DNA of 64,000 bases, from positions 868,001 through 932,000 of the forward strand of contig NZ_LZDB01000002.1 of assembly GCF_001676655.1 (NCBI RefSeq), in the 5' to 3' direction. The translations under genes and the position numbers were made by a program. Positions 1 to 8,252 of the stretch are shown here, piece after piece. Within the stretch, counting starts at the first letter, position 1. Every line of letters begins with the position of its first letter. This DNA is from Perlucidibaca aquatica. Lineage in GTDB: Bacteria; Pseudomonadota; Gammaproteobacteria; Pseudomonadales; Moraxellaceae. The notes beneath the pieces are model-generated. The model was given only the letters and a program-made list of their open reading frames with translations. It was not told the DNA's origin and made no database searches.

Positions 1-1852
1 ACATCGCCGCAAGGGCGTCAGCCAGAACACTGGAACGCTCGGCACGGGCACGCACATCGCCGCGACGAATCAGCTCCGCCAGCGCGACGATTTCGCGTAT
101 CGCCAGCTCCTGCGCAGCGGCCCAGCGATTGAAACCATTGCTGTCTGCGCGCACCAGGCAGGCCAGCGCGGCATCATCGCAGGCGTAATCCACGCGCACC
201 GGCGCGCTGAAGTCACGGAACAGCGACAGCACGGGCGCTTCAGCGACACCCGAGAACACCCAAGTCTGACTCGGCTGATCGAGCATGAGCAGGAAGTCAT
301 CGCCAAGCTCGCCGTGCAAACCCACACTCAGCGCACCCTGCTCGCCGATCAGCCCCAGACGCACCGGAATCGGCAGCGGCTCCGGTTGCGGATGCCCTTC
401 CAGCGCGGCCTGAGTCTGCGTCAAGGTCAGTGTCAGCGTTTGCGCGGCGGCATCCCAGACCGGCGATGCCGTGACTACCGGCGTGCCCGGCTGGCGATAC
501 CAGCGCAGCCAGGTCGGCAGCCACTGCGCGAGGTCACGACCATTGGCCGCACCCAACGCGATCAGGAAGTCTTCGACCGTGGCAGCACGGCCATCGTTGT
601 CAGCAAAATATTTGTCCGTGCCACGGCGGAAACCGTCGGCACCAAGCACGGTGTGCAGCATGCGCGCGATCTCGGCGCCCTTCTCGTACACGGTCATCGT
701 GTAGAAATTGTTGATCTCAACGAACGACTCCGGGCGCACCGGATGCGCCAGCGGGCCGGCATCTTCGGCGAACTGGTGGGTGCGCAGGAAAGCGACATCC
801 TCCAGTCGTTGCACGGCGGCGGAGAGCTGGTCGGCGGAGAACTGCTGGTCGCGGAAGACCGTGAAGCCCTCTTTCAGACAGAGCTGGAACCAGTCGCGAC
901 AGGTCACGCGGTTACCGCTCCAGTTGTGGAAATACTCGTGCGCCACCACCGCCTCGACGCGCTGGAAGCCGGCGTCGGTGGTGGTCGCCGGGTGCGCGAG
1001 CACGCAGCTGGTGTTGAAGACGTTGAGGCCCTTGTTCTCCATCGCACCCATGTTGAAGTGCGATACCGCGACGATCATGTAGATGTCGAGGTCGTATTCG
1101 CAGCCGTACTTCTCCTCGTCCCAGCGCATGGAAGCCTTCAGCGACGCCATGGCGTGATGGCATTTGTCCTGATCCTGCGCGGCGGTAAAGATCTGCAGCG
1201 TCACTTCACGCCCCGAGCGCGTCACGAAGCGGTCTTCCAGCACAGCCAGATCGCCGGCAACCAGCGCAAACAGATAGCTCGGCTTCGGGTGCGGATCTTC
1301 CCAGGTGGCAAAATGACGGCCCGCATCCAGCTCGCCACGCACCACGCAGTTGCCGTTGGACAGCAGCACCGGGCACTGCGCCCGGTCGGCAATCACGGTC
1401 ACGCGGAACGGTGCCAGCACATCCGGCCGATCAGGATACAGCGTGATTTTGCGGAAGCCCTCGGCCTCGCATTGCGTGCAATACAGGCCATGCGAGCGAT
1501 ACAGCCCCTCCAGCGCGAGATTGCTGTCTGGGTAGATGCGCACCGTGCTGGTGAACACACCGGCATCCGTGGCGCCCGGAAACACCCACTGCTCGCCGGC
1601 CCAATGCCAGTCGTCCGCTGTCAGAGGCTGACCATCCCAGGCCAGCGCCAGCAACTCCAGATCCGCACCGAGCAGAACCAATGGCGCATCGGCGGGAGCC
1701 GAGGGGTGTCGTTGCAGCTGAAGCGTGGCGTGCACTTCGGCACAGCCCGGCAGCAGTTCTACGGTAAATTCGGCTTGCAACACCTGATACGCCGGCACCT
1801 GATAATCCTTGAGAAAGATCTTCTCGCCGCCAGCGGGTAATTCGATTTTCAT
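1..1852 (-). CDS. pepN: Aminopeptidase N (partial, C-terminus beyond the left edge)
   Basis: Zinc-dependent M1-family aminopeptidase that removes N-terminal residues from peptides in the cytoplasm. Translating the minus strand from ATG at 1852 gives about 617 residues with no stop before the window edge; the family is usually near 870-890, so roughly the last third is missing. The exopeptidase motif GAMEN and the zinc/catalytic motif HEYFHNWSGNR are both present, with the third zinc ligand Glu expected in the following KEGF segment. The start codon overlaps the stop of the upstream DUF2797 gene as ATGA, which suggests translational coupling. A long open frame on the opposite strand across this gene is a shadow. 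Codon choice (many G/C third positions) looks richer than in the genes from 2.7 kb onward. Identity is secure; only the right boundary is visible. Confidence 0.96.
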   Translation of the reverse strand, partial: MKIELPAGGEKIFLKDYQVPAYQVLQAEFTVELLPGCAEVHATLQLQRHPSAPADAPLVLLGADLELLALAWDGQPLTADDWHWAGEQWVFPGATDAGVFTSTVRIYPDSNLALEGLYRSHGLYCTQCEAEGFRKITLYPDRPDVLAPFRVTVIADRAQCPVLLSNGNCVVRGELDAGRHFATWEDPHPKPSYLFALVAGDLAVLEDRFVTRSGREVTLQIFTAAQDQDKCHHAMASLKASMRWDEEKYGCEYDLDIYMIVAVSHFNMGAMENKGLNVFNTSCVLAHPATTTDAGFQRVEAVVAHEYFHNWSGNRVTCRDWFQLCLKEGFTVFRDQQFSADQLSAAVQRLEDVAFLRTHQFAEDAGPLAHPVRPESFVEINNFYTMTVYEKGAEIARMLHTVLGADGFRRGTDKYFADNDGRAATVEDFLIALGAANGRDLAQWLPTWLRWYRQPGTPVVTASPVWDAAAQTLTLTLTQTQAALEGHPQPEPLPIPVRLGLIGEQGALSVGLHGELGDDFLLMLDQPSQTWVFSGVAEAPVLSLFRDFSAPVRVDYACDDAALACLVRADSNGFNRWAAAQELAIREIVALAELIRRGDVRARAERSSVLADALAAM

Positions 1853-2670
1853 AGCACAGTCACTTCCCACTCATGGCCGGTGTACTTGCGCACATTCAGC
1901 ACGCCGGTATCAAACAGCAAATATTGACCCTTGATGCCGGTCAGCACACCCACTGCCGGCTCCTTGTCCGGGCTGAACGACTTCGCCTTCACGGCAAACT
2001 GCTGCACGGGATAGTTCAGGCTCAGCACATCGGCCTGCACCCGCTCGATCTGACCGGGGAATTCGGCCTCCAGCGCCGCCAGCTCGGCAGCGCACAGCGT
2101 CATCAAGCGATCCCGCTCGGCCGCCAGATCCATTTCGGCATACTCGCCTTTCACCAGCGCCTGCCACTTGGTCTTGTCGGCCACATGCGCCGCCAGCGTG
2201 GTTTCGATCAGGCCGGACAAGCGCCGCGTGGCCACCCGGAAAATCGGCAGCGCCTGGCCCGCGCCCTGGTCTATCCAGCGCGTGGGAATCTGCGTTTCAC
2301 GGGTGATGCCAACCTTCAGGCCGGACGAATTGGCCAAATACACCACATGCGGAATCATGCAGTGCTTCACGCCCCAGTCCGGTTCGCGGCAGGTGCCGAG
2401 GTGGTGATGGCAGGTCTCCGGCTTCATGATGCACATGTCGCAGGCCGCCAGCTTGATGAAGCAGCGGTAGCAATAACCCTGATTGAATGACTTGTTGCTG
2501 GATTTGCCGCAGGCCACGCAGGTGATGCGCTCGCTGGCGCGAATCTCCAGCCGCTTGCCAATCAGGCCGTTCATCGGCAGCAACACATTGTCCAGCGGCA
2601 GGAAGTAATTCAGCGCATCTGCGCTCGCTGCATTCCGTTCACACTGCATTTTCCTTACAGTACCGCGCAT
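1849..2670 (-). CDS. DUF2797 family protein
   Basis: Conserved protein of unknown function, 273 residues. Cysteine pairs resembling a zinc ribbon are visible (CVACGK near residue 52, GYCYRC near 68, CDMC near 79), followed by a CHHHLGTC segment. The middle region contains VYLANSSGLKVGITRE...PTRWIDQGA, a pattern like the GIY-YIG nuclease fold core (VYxx...GxT) that is typical of this family; catalytic activity is not established. It lies directly upstream of pepN and overlaps it by four bases, so the two are probably cotranscribed. Only 24 bases separate its start from the divergent DUF6231 gene; a later in-frame ATG at 2649 would widen that gap and is a possible alternative start. Family assignment is from recognisable sequence; function is unknown. 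Confidence 0.85.
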   Translation of the reverse strand: MRGTVRKMQCERNAASADALNYFLPLDNVLLPMNGLIGKRLEIRASERITCVACGKSSNKSFNQGYCYRCFIKLAACDMCIMKPETCHHHLGTCREPDWGVKHCMIPHVVYLANSSGLKVGITRETQIPTRWIDQGAGQALPIFRVATRRLSGLIETTLAAHVADKTKWQALVKGEYAEMDLAAERDRLMTLCAAELAALEAEFPGQIERVQADVLSLNYPVQQFAVKAKSFSPDKEPAVGVLTGIKGQYLLFDTGVLNVRKYTGHEWEVTVL

Positions 2671-2694
2671 GACCCGTTCACCTGGTGAAAAACA

Positions 2695-3204
2695 TTGAAG
2701 AAAACTCTGGATGCCGCCGCTTTACACCTCATCGCCACGGCACTCGAAGATAGCCAACACGCATCGGCTCAGAGCAAAAGTGGTCTATGGGTTAGTGACC
2801 AGCCCTGCCCCCCCATGCCTCCGCTGGACGCGCTGAGCTGGTCTGAATCCAGCCCCCAGAATCTATTGCAAAGCCCTTGGCAGAAACGCCATGACCTCGC
2901 CGTGACATGGTTATCGGCAGAGCTGCCTTGGCAGGATGTGTTGCACCTGCTTTCTGCCCTGCGCGACCTACATGCGCGACAACTGTTGGCATTTGTGCCC
3001 GCCGGTGCCTGGCCGGAGCAAAATGCACTGGCTCAAACCGACTCGTTACGGGCCTTAGGTTTGCAGCAGCAAGCACGATTTCAACAAGGTGATGACCTGA
3101 TTGAAGCGTGGAGCTTTGATATTCGCACCTACAAAACTGTTCCTGATTGGCTTAACCCACGGTTCTGGGCCAACCCCGAAAACTGGAACAAGTACCGCTG
3201 GTAA
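2695..3204 (+). CDS. DUF6231 family protein
   Basis: Small conserved protein of 169 residues, function unknown. The C-terminal signature with TYKTVPDWLNPRFW, ending in WNKYRW, matches a protein family of Pseudomonas-like bacteria. The region around residues 65-125 (ELPWQDVLHLLSALRD, then LLAFVPAG) looks like part of an alpha/beta fold in which a leucine-rich helix precedes a beta strand. The frame opens with TTG at 2695; no in-frame ATG precedes the first conserved residues and a weak GGTGA ribosome-binding sequence lies about 7 bases upstream, so a TTG start is likely. It is divergent from the DUF2797-pepN pair and convergent with yeaC. Confidence is good that this is a real gene, low about role. 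Confidence 0.75.
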   Translation: MKKTLDAAALHLIATALEDSQHASAQSKSGLWVSDQPCPPMPPLDALSWSESSPQNLLQSPWQKRHDLAVTWLSAELPWQDVLHLLSALRDLHARQLLAFVPAGAWPEQNALAQTDSLRALGLQQQARFQQGDDLIEAWSFDIRTYKTVPDWLNPRFWANPENWNKYRW

Positions 3205-3213
3205 AACAAAGAC

Positions 3214-3483
3214 TTAATGCAAAAACTTAACACGCTGCTGTTCGGGATGCGGCGTGTCGCACACCTCGCCTTCTTTCTCTTTTTTCTCGATGTAGCCGCT
3301 GCGCTCAGTTTGAGGCAGATGCTTGGCCTCCCAGGCGATAACAGCCTGCATGCTGGTTTCCAGCTGCTCTCGTGTTAGTCGCTTGCCATCAGGCCATTTG
3401 CCCAGCTCAATGGCTTTACGCAAGTTAGCCACGATCTCGGGAGTCAGCACCTCCAGCATGCGGGAGAGCAATACTTCGTTCAT
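3214..3483 (-). CDS. yeaC: YeaC family protein (DUF1315)
   Basis: Cytoplasmic protein of 89 residues belonging to the YeaC/DUF1315 family, function unknown. Recognisable features are the N-terminal helix with LTPEIVANLRKAIELGKWPDG followed by a QLETSMQAVIAWEAKHLP segment and a lysine/glutamate-rich tail. It overlaps the end of nadK by four bases (ATGA at 3480-3483), so it is the downstream partner in a nadK-yeaC transcript. Its stop is only nine bases from the stop of the convergent DUF6231 gene, and no terminator hairpin is apparent between them. Confidence 0.85.
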   Translation of the reverse strand: MNEVLLSRMLEVLTPEIVANLRKAIELGKWPDGKRLTREQLETSMQAVIAWEAKHLPQTERSGYIEKKEKEGEVCDTPHPEQQRVKFLH

Positions 3484-4370
3484 TCATTATCTCCCTGGCT
3501 GAGGTGGCTACTCCAACCCAGCTTGGTGCGGCAGGCCGCGTAAAAATCATGTCCCGGCGGATGAATCAGGCGCAACTTAAAGGGATGTTTGCGCACATAC
3601 ACCCAGTCGCCCGCCTTCAGCATTTGCCCCGGTTGGCCGTCCGCACTCACACGAGGTGGAATATCGGACAGCACCTGAATCTTAATTTCGCTTTCGCCAT
3701 CCACCACAATGGGGCGACTACTCAGCGTGTGCGGGTGCATTGGCACCAGCCCCATCGCATCCAGACGCGGATGCAAAATGGGGCCACCACCCGATAAGGC
3801 ATAGGCGGTGGAGCCCGTGGGGGTGCACACAATTAAACCGTCTGAGCGCAGGCGATAGACAAACTCGCCTTCCACATAGAGCTCAAACTCAATCATGTGC
3901 ACGGTCTTGCCGGTATGCAAGATGACATCGTTAAGCGCCAACATATCGCCCAGCACGAGGCCGTCGCGACACACCTCGGCACTCAGCATAAAGCGCTTAT
4001 CTTCAGCAAAATCACCCCGTAATACCGCACCCAACTTATCTTCCAGCTCACTAGGCGCGACATCCGTGAGAAAGCCTAAGCGGCCACGGTTAATGCCTAA
4101 CACCGGCGTATTCGAGCGCGCCAAGGCTCTTGCTGCATGCAGGAGCGAGCCATCGCCTCCGACTACAATCACGAGGTCACAGGCTTCACCCAGCGATTGC
4201 CGGGAGCACATTTGTATGTCGTTGCGGGAGGGCAACAGCGCCGCGGTATCTTCATCAAACAAGACACGCCGCCCCTGACCTTCAAGGTAGCGCTGAACGT
4301 CGAGCAGGGTATCGGCGACGGCGGTATTACCGGGTCGGCCCATTAGGCCAATATTGCGGAACCATTCCAT
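3480..4370 (-). CDS. nadK: NAD kinase
   Basis: ATP (or polyphosphate)-dependent phosphorylation of NAD to NADP in the cytoplasm; the source of the cell's NADP pool. The protein has 296 residues, the usual length. It carries the family GGDGS motif near residue 72, the downstream GRLGFLTD segment, the conserved ALNDVILHTG motif and the SDGLIVCTPTGSTAYALSGGGPI core that binds NAD. It begins with ATGGAATGG at 4370 and is preceded by a short inverted repeat that overlaps the ribosome-binding region. YeaC follows with a four-base overlap. A possible 35-residue protein lies about 60 bases upstream on the same strand. Confidence 0.95.
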   Translation of the reverse strand: MEWFRNIGLMGRPGNTAVADTLLDVQRYLEGQGRRVLFDEDTAALLPSRNDIQMCSRQSLGEACDLVIVVGGDGSLLHAARALARSNTPVLGINRGRLGFLTDVAPSELEDKLGAVLRGDFAEDKRFMLSAEVCRDGLVLGDMLALNDVILHTGKTVHMIEFELYVEGEFVYRLRSDGLIVCTPTGSTAYALSGGGPILHPRLDAMGLVPMHPHTLSSRPIVVDGESEIKIQVLSDIPPRVSADGQPGQMLKAGDWVYVRKHPFKLRLIHPPGHDFYAACRTKLGWSSHLSQGDNE

Positions 4371-4377
4371 GAGCGAA

Positions 4378-4393
4378 CCATCTCTTGAGATGG
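4378..4393 (-). promoter_or_regulatory. Inverted repeat overlapping the nadK ribosome-binding site
   Basis: CCATCTC and GAGATGG form a perfect 7-base inverted repeat ending eight bases before the nadK ATG. In the transcript this could fold as a six-pair stem with a CAAG loop that hides the AAGAGA Shine-Dalgarno-like sequence. A regulatory role is an inference; the repeat itself is plain in the sequence. Confidence 0.35.
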
Positions 4394-4431
4394 CGCGAGT
4401 CTAGCGTTTGCTAGGCGTCACGGAAAGGGTA

Positions 4432-4539
4432 TTACAGTTCAGTCGCATCATCGGAGCTTGCGCCAAGCTCATCGCTGGCATCTATATCCGCAGCAAACCA
4501 CACGTCCAAAAACTCTTCTCGTTCCATATCCATAGTCAT
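4432..4539 (-). CDS. Possible 35-residue acidic protein
   Basis: Short open frame, ATG at 4539 to TAA at 4432, encoding 35 residues beginning MTMDMEREEFLDVWF and ending SSDDATEL. It fills most of the gap between the QueD-like gene and nadK and points the same way as both. The composition is strongly acidic with one aromatic patch (FLDVWF), codon use resembles neighbouring genes, and CGAGAG just upstream of the ATG could serve as a ribosome-binding site. I do not recognise a family. It could equally be a chance frame in a leader region; conservation in relatives would decide. Confidence 0.35.
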   Translation of the reverse strand: MTMDMEREEFLDVWFAADIDASDELGASSDDATEL

Positions 4540-4623
4540 GCTCTCGTTATTTTCTCTTCGGTATGAACGAAGGAGAACAGAGAAAGATGACAATGCGATG
4601 ACGCGAGCGACGACTCAGTGCGT

Positions 4624-5217
4624 CTATTTAACTTGTAGGGTCACAGCGGGGTTGCGCTGACGCTGGCCACTCAGCAGGCGCTGCCATAAGGACGCATCCG
4701 GCCATTCGGCTTGAACTTGCTCGGAGAACACGATGCGTTCCAGGGCAATGTCACCCATGCGCGGGTTTTCTATGTCGGCGCGGAAGCATTGGGCATAGCC
4801 CGTGGCGGTTTCATGCACGATGACCGAGTTCAGACGAACGTCTTGCTCGCCATTGGCCATATCGGTCAGCGCTAAAACACGGTCTACCAGCACAAACATG
4901 ACGCGTGAGAATTGTTCTGCCGATGGCGATACGGGCAATGCAATCCAACGAGCGCTGAATTTACGGCAAGCATCGAGATATTCCGCGTCGTCTTGATCCC
5001 AGAACGCCACGGCATGGTCAAAGCTGTCGATTAGCGTACGAATATCGCCCTTCATTAAGCCAAAGTCATAGACCATTTGGCCATGATCCAGGGCGTTGGC
5101 TTCTAGCAAAATTTCAACCTGATAGCTGTGGCCGTGAATGGATCGACGACAGCGATCGCTGCTGCAATTGCGCACAATGTGGGCATTCTCGAAGCGAAAC
5201 AGCTTACGAATCAGCAT
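4624..5217 (-). CDS. 6-carboxytetrahydropterin synthase / PTPS family (QueD-like)
   Basis: Member of the 6-pyruvoyltetrahydropterin synthase fold (COG0720), which converts dihydroneopterin triphosphate on the way to queuosine or biopterin-like pterins. The start is placed at ATG 5217 (MLIRKLFRFENAHIV), which matches the usual N-terminus; the open frame extends 12 codons further, to ATG 5253. Zinc ligands are visible as the His of FENAH and the two His of IHGHSY; a later SFDHAVAF segment supplies the usual D-H pair. The Cys nearest to HGH sits four residues before it (CRRSIHGH) instead of the CxxxHGH of E. coli QueD, so the exact reaction is uncertain. No other queuosine genes are nearby. At about 197 residues it is longer than E. 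coli QueD (about 120). Confidence 0.8.
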   Translation of the reverse strand: MLIRKLFRFENAHIVRNCSSDRCRRSIHGHSYQVEILLEANALDHGQMVYDFGLMKGDIRTLIDSFDHAVAFWDQDDAEYLDACRKFSARWIALPVSPSAEQFSRVMFVLVDRVLALTDMANGEQDVRLNSVIVHETATGYAQCFRADIENPRMGDIALERIVFSEQVQAEWPDASLWQRLLSGQRQRNPAVTLQVK

Positions 5218-5415
5218 GAAGACGGGCCAGAGCGTGAGATCAGAGGGGGGCATTCTAGCAAATATCCGCTAGAAGCAGTCGCTGAACGGCGGCATTTTCG
5301 GTCGCATCTTCATAAACGCGTCGTGTAGAATCGCCACCGGACCTTTTGCCGCTGCGCCATCCCCGACCCGGGGGCCAACAGCGGTATAAACAAACGCCCT
5401 ACCAGGAGTTTTATC

Positions 5416-6402
5416 ATGAAGCAGCCCGTACGCGTGGCAGTCACCGGCGCCGCCGGCCAAATTGGTTACAGCCTGTTGTTCCGCATCGCCTCTGGCGAAA
5501 TGCTGGGCAAAGACCAGCCGGTAATTTTGCAGATGCTGGAAGTGCCATTTGAGAAAGCTCAGGCTGCTCTCAAAGGCGTCATGATGGAACTCGAAGATTG
5601 CGCATTCCCGCTGTTGGCCGGCATGGTCGGTACCGATGATCCGCGCGTTGCCTTCAAGGATGTTGACTACGCCCTGCTCGTCGGTGCTCGTCCCCGTGGC
5701 CCAGGCATGGAACGCAAGGACCTGCTGTCGGCTAACGCTGAAATCTTCACCGTGCAAGGCAAAGCACTGAACGATGTCGCTTCGCGCAACGTGAAAGTGC
5801 TGGTGGTTGGCAACCCCGCTAACACCAACGCTTACATCGCCATGAAGTCGGCTCCTGATCTGCCCGCGAAGAACTTCACTGCCATGTTGCGTCTCGATCA
5901 CAACCGCGCCCTCTCGCAGATCGCCGGCAAGACAGGCAAGGCCGTTGCAGACATCGAGAAGATGGTCGTGTGGGGCAACCACTCGCCAACCATGTACGCC
6001 GACTATCGTTTTGCCACTATTGGCGGCGAAGGCGTAAAAGCCATGATCAACGACGAAGAATGGAACAAGAACGTGTTCCTGCCGACTGTCGGCAAGCGCG
6101 GCGCAGCTATCATTGAAGCGCGTGGTTTGTCGTCGGCTGCTTCCGCTGCTAACGCTGCCATCGATCACATGCGCGACTGGGCCCTGGGCACCAACGGCAA
6201 GTGGGTCACCATGGGCGTGCCATCCGATGGCTCCTACGGCATTCCAGAAGAAGTCATGTACGGTGTTCCCGTTACCTGTGCCAACGGCGAATACACCCGC
6301 ATTGAAGGCCTGGAAGTGGATGCATTCTCGCGTGAGCGCATGGACTTCACACTGAACGAATTGCTGGAAGAGCGTGAAGGCGTTAAGCACCTGCTGCCAT
6401 AA
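5416..6402 (+). CDS. mdh: Malate dehydrogenase
   Basis: NAD-dependent interconversion of malate and oxaloacetate in the citric acid cycle, cytoplasmic. The 328-residue protein starts [20 protein letters not shown], a Rossmann dinucleotide motif GAAGQIG. It continues with the substrate-loop arginines ([14 protein letters not shown]), VVGNPANTN, and the catalytic region with RLDHNRA and the active-site His in [11 protein letters not shown]. Length and motifs match the cytosolic-type Mdh of Acinetobacter and beta/gammaproteobacteria, not the 312-residue E. coli type. AGGAG lies about eight bases before the ATG. The gene stands alone: the QueD-like gene is divergent and a strong terminator follows the stop. 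A long open frame on the opposite strand is a shadow. Confidence 0.97.
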   Translation: MKQPVRVAVTGAAGQIGYSLLFRIASGEMLGKDQPVILQMLEVPFEKAQAALKGVMMELEDCAFPLLAGMVGTDDPRVAFKDVDYALLVGARPRGPGMERKDLLSANAEIFTVQGKALNDVASRNVKVLVVGNPANTNAYIAMKSAPDLPAKNFTAMLRLDHNRALSQIAGKTGKAVADIEKMVVWGNHSPTMYADYRFATIGGEGVKAMINDEEWNKNVFLPTVGKRGAAIIEARGLSSAASAANAAIDHMRDWALGTNGKWVTMGVPSDGSYGIPEEVMYGVPVTCANGEYTRIEGLEVDAFSRERMDFTLNELLEEREGVKHLLP

Positions 6403-6425
6403 GGCTTCTGCTTAAAACTCAACGC

Positions 6426-6460
6426 AAAAAATAGACCCGCTTCGGCGGGTTTATTTTTTA
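6426..6460 (+). terminator. Rho-independent terminator of mdh
   Basis: ACCCGC and GCGGGT (6435-6450) form a six-pair stem closed by a TTCG tetraloop, flanked by an A-run on the left and a TTTATTTTTT tract on the right. It begins about 24 bases after the mdh stop codon. Confidence 0.9.
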
Positions 6461-6500
6461 AAAAGCATCAATAAATTTATCGAGCTTCACATGCAATTCG

Positions 6501-6520
6501 TCGGATTCATTTGAATCCGA
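6501..6520. repeat. 20-base palindrome upstream of the subtilase gene
   Basis: TCGGATTCA and TGAATCCGA are perfect 9-base arms separated by TT. The site lies about 93 bases before the subtilase ATG at 6613, in an A+T-rich region that otherwise shows no gene. It could be an operator for a dimeric regulator; this is inferred from symmetry and position only. Confidence 0.4.
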
Positions 6521-6612
6521 AAAATGTCGTGTTTTCTTTTTATTGTCATTTTGAAATGTTATGTTACAGCTCGCCAGGACGGCTCATAAACTCAATAACT
6601 CCGAGAGCCAAA

Positions 6613-8181
6613 ATGCTTAAACCCGCACTGTGTTTATTCACACTCTTTGCTTCAATTCATGCCACCGCATCGACCCCAACACCATCAACCGGCACCATTC
6701 CAAACCAATACATCGTTCGTTTGAATATGGATCTTGCCAAGCAACAATTGGGACTGTCCCGCGTTGACCAAGTTGCCCAAAGCCTGCTCGGCACGCTGGG
6801 TGTCGGTAAAATTCAGCATGTCTATGCGCATGCTCTGAATGGCTTTTCCGTACGCATGACGCCATTGCAAGCCAAATTGCTCGGCGCCTTACCGATTGTT
6901 CAGGCCATTGAGCCGGATCAATGGGTTGGGATTGCAGCCTCACAAGCCAATCCCCCCTATGGTTTAGACCGTATTGACCAAGCCTCGCTGCCGCTCAATA
7001 ACACGTACAACTATGCTGATAGCGCGGGCCAAGGCGTACACGTTTATATTTTAGATACTGGAATTCGCGCGACGCACAGCGATTTCATCGGCCGTATCGG
7101 CACCGGTCGCAACTTTGCACCGAACAGTTCCAGCGTACTCAATTCGTCTACTGACCCTAACAATACCAACGACTGCCAAGGTCACGGCACCCACGTTTCG
7201 GGCACAGCAGTGGGCACTCAGTATGGTGTAGCTAAAAAAGCCACCGTGCATGCTGTTCGCGTGCTCGGCTGTGATGGCTCCGGCTCCAATTCGGGCGTCA
7301 TTGCCGGTGTGGATTGGGTCGTTGCGAATAAGCAACTCCCCGCTGTTGCCAACATGTCTTTAGGCGGCGGTGCCTCTAGCGCACTGGATGACGCCGTGAA
7401 GCGCGCCACGGCTGCAGGTGTGACATTTGTGGTTGCCGCGGGTAACGACAACACTGACGCCTGCAATGGCTCGCCCAATCGCGTGCCAGAGGCTGTCACC
7501 GTTGGTGCCAGCACGAAAACAGACAGCCGTGCTAGCTATTCCAATTTCGGCACTTGCCTTGATTTGTTTGCGCCAGGCGATGCAACTGTCTCTGCGGGTC
7601 ATAACAGCGATAACGGCACCGCTACGCTAAGCGGGACATCAATGGCTTCACCTCATGTAGCCGGTGCAGCCGCACTCTTCTTGTCTGCCAATCCAACGGC
7701 AACGCCTGCACAAGTGTCTGATGCGTTGGTGACTCAGGCGACGGTGAACAAAATCACCAGTGCTGGCACAGGCTCCGTGAACAAGCTGCTGAATGTCACC
7801 TCCCTGGGCGGCCCAGTCAGTACGGTTCCAACCGATCCACCCACCACGCCAACCGAGCCTTGCACCAGCTCTGGGACTGGCAAAAACTGCACGCTGTACA
7901 CTTTTAGCGCCAGTAACGGTAGCGCAACATTGGCACCGAATAGCAATGGCTTTAGTGCCAGCGGTAATTTGAATGGTTACCTGCAATTGCCAGCAGGCAT
8001 GACAGCGACGATTACCCTGCAGCGCTTAACACGCAGCCTCTTCTCAAGCAGTTGGAGCAATGTGGCGAGCAGCAGCACGGGCACACTGAAAACCACCAAT
8101 CAATCCAGTGCAACCTATCGTTGGCGCATCACCGTCACGGCAGGCAGTGGCACAGTGAAGTTCTACGGTCAGCCTAACTGA
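6613..8181 (+). CDS. Secreted S8 family serine protease (subtilase, proteinase K-like)
   Basis: Extracellular endopeptidase made as a pre-pro-protein. The start is set at ATG 6613, which opens a clear signal peptide ([20 protein letters not shown]); the frame is open 34 codons further upstream but those residues look non-coding. Of 522 residues, about 30-115 form an inhibitor I9-type propeptide (NQYIVRLN ... VQAIEPDQ) and about 120-390 form the catalytic domain. The triad is Asp in YILDTGI, His in GHGTHVSGT and Ser in [11 protein letters not shown], with the oxyanion Asn in AAGNDN. A Thr/Pro-rich linker leads to a roughly 100-residue Ser/Thr-rich C-terminal beta domain with a [10 protein letters not shown] cysteine pair, probably for substrate binding or secretion. 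No dedicated secretion genes are adjacent. It ends at a very strong hairpin shared with nfuA. Confidence 0.9.
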   Translation: MLKPALCLFTLFASIHATASTPTPSTGTIPNQYIVRLNMDLAKQQLGLSRVDQVAQSLLGTLGVGKIQHVYAHALNGFSVRMTPLQAKLLGALPIVQAIEPDQWVGIAASQANPPYGLDRIDQASLPLNNTYNYADSAGQGVHVYILDTGIRATHSDFIGRIGTGRNFAPNSSSVLNSSTDPNNTNDCQGHGTHVSGTAVGTQYGVAKKATVHAVRVLGCDGSGSNSGVIAGVDWVVANKQLPAVANMSLGGGASSALDDAVKRATAAGVTFVVAAGNDNTDACNGSPNRVPEAVTVGASTKTDSRASYSNFGTCLDLFAPGDATVSAGHNSDNGTATLSGTSMASPHVAGAAALFLSANPTATPAQVSDALVTQATVNKITSAGTGSVNKLLNVTSLGGPVSTVPTDPPTTPTEPCTSSGTGKNCTLYTFSASNGSATLAPNSNGFSASGNLNGYLQLPAGMTATITLQRLTRSLFSSSWSNVASSSTGTLKTTNQSSATYRWRITVTAGSGTVKFYGQPN

Positions 8182-8200
8182 TCGCTGACCGTTTCTTGGG

Positions 8201-8247
8201 TCAACAAAAAGCCCGGTTAGCGATGCGCTAACCGGGCTTTTTGTTGA
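8201..8247. terminator. Bidirectional terminator between subtilase and nfuA
   Basis: A perfect 22-base inverted repeat with a three-base loop (arms 8201-8222 and 8226-8247). The GC core GCCCGGTTAGCG is flanked by A5 on one side and T5 on the other, so it can terminate transcripts from both convergent genes. It lies 19 bases after the subtilase stop and just past the nfuA stop. Confidence 0.93.
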
Positions 8248-8252
8248 CGCCA

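Noticed and set aside
314-1840. 508-residue open frame on the plus strand
   Set aside because: It is exactly antisense to pepN, whose GAMEN and HEYFHNW motifs prove the minus frame; the plus product is Arg/His-rich with no family features.
5269-6390. 373-residue open frame antisense to mdh
   Set aside because: mdh is certain from its motifs; the antisense product is a codon-bias shadow.
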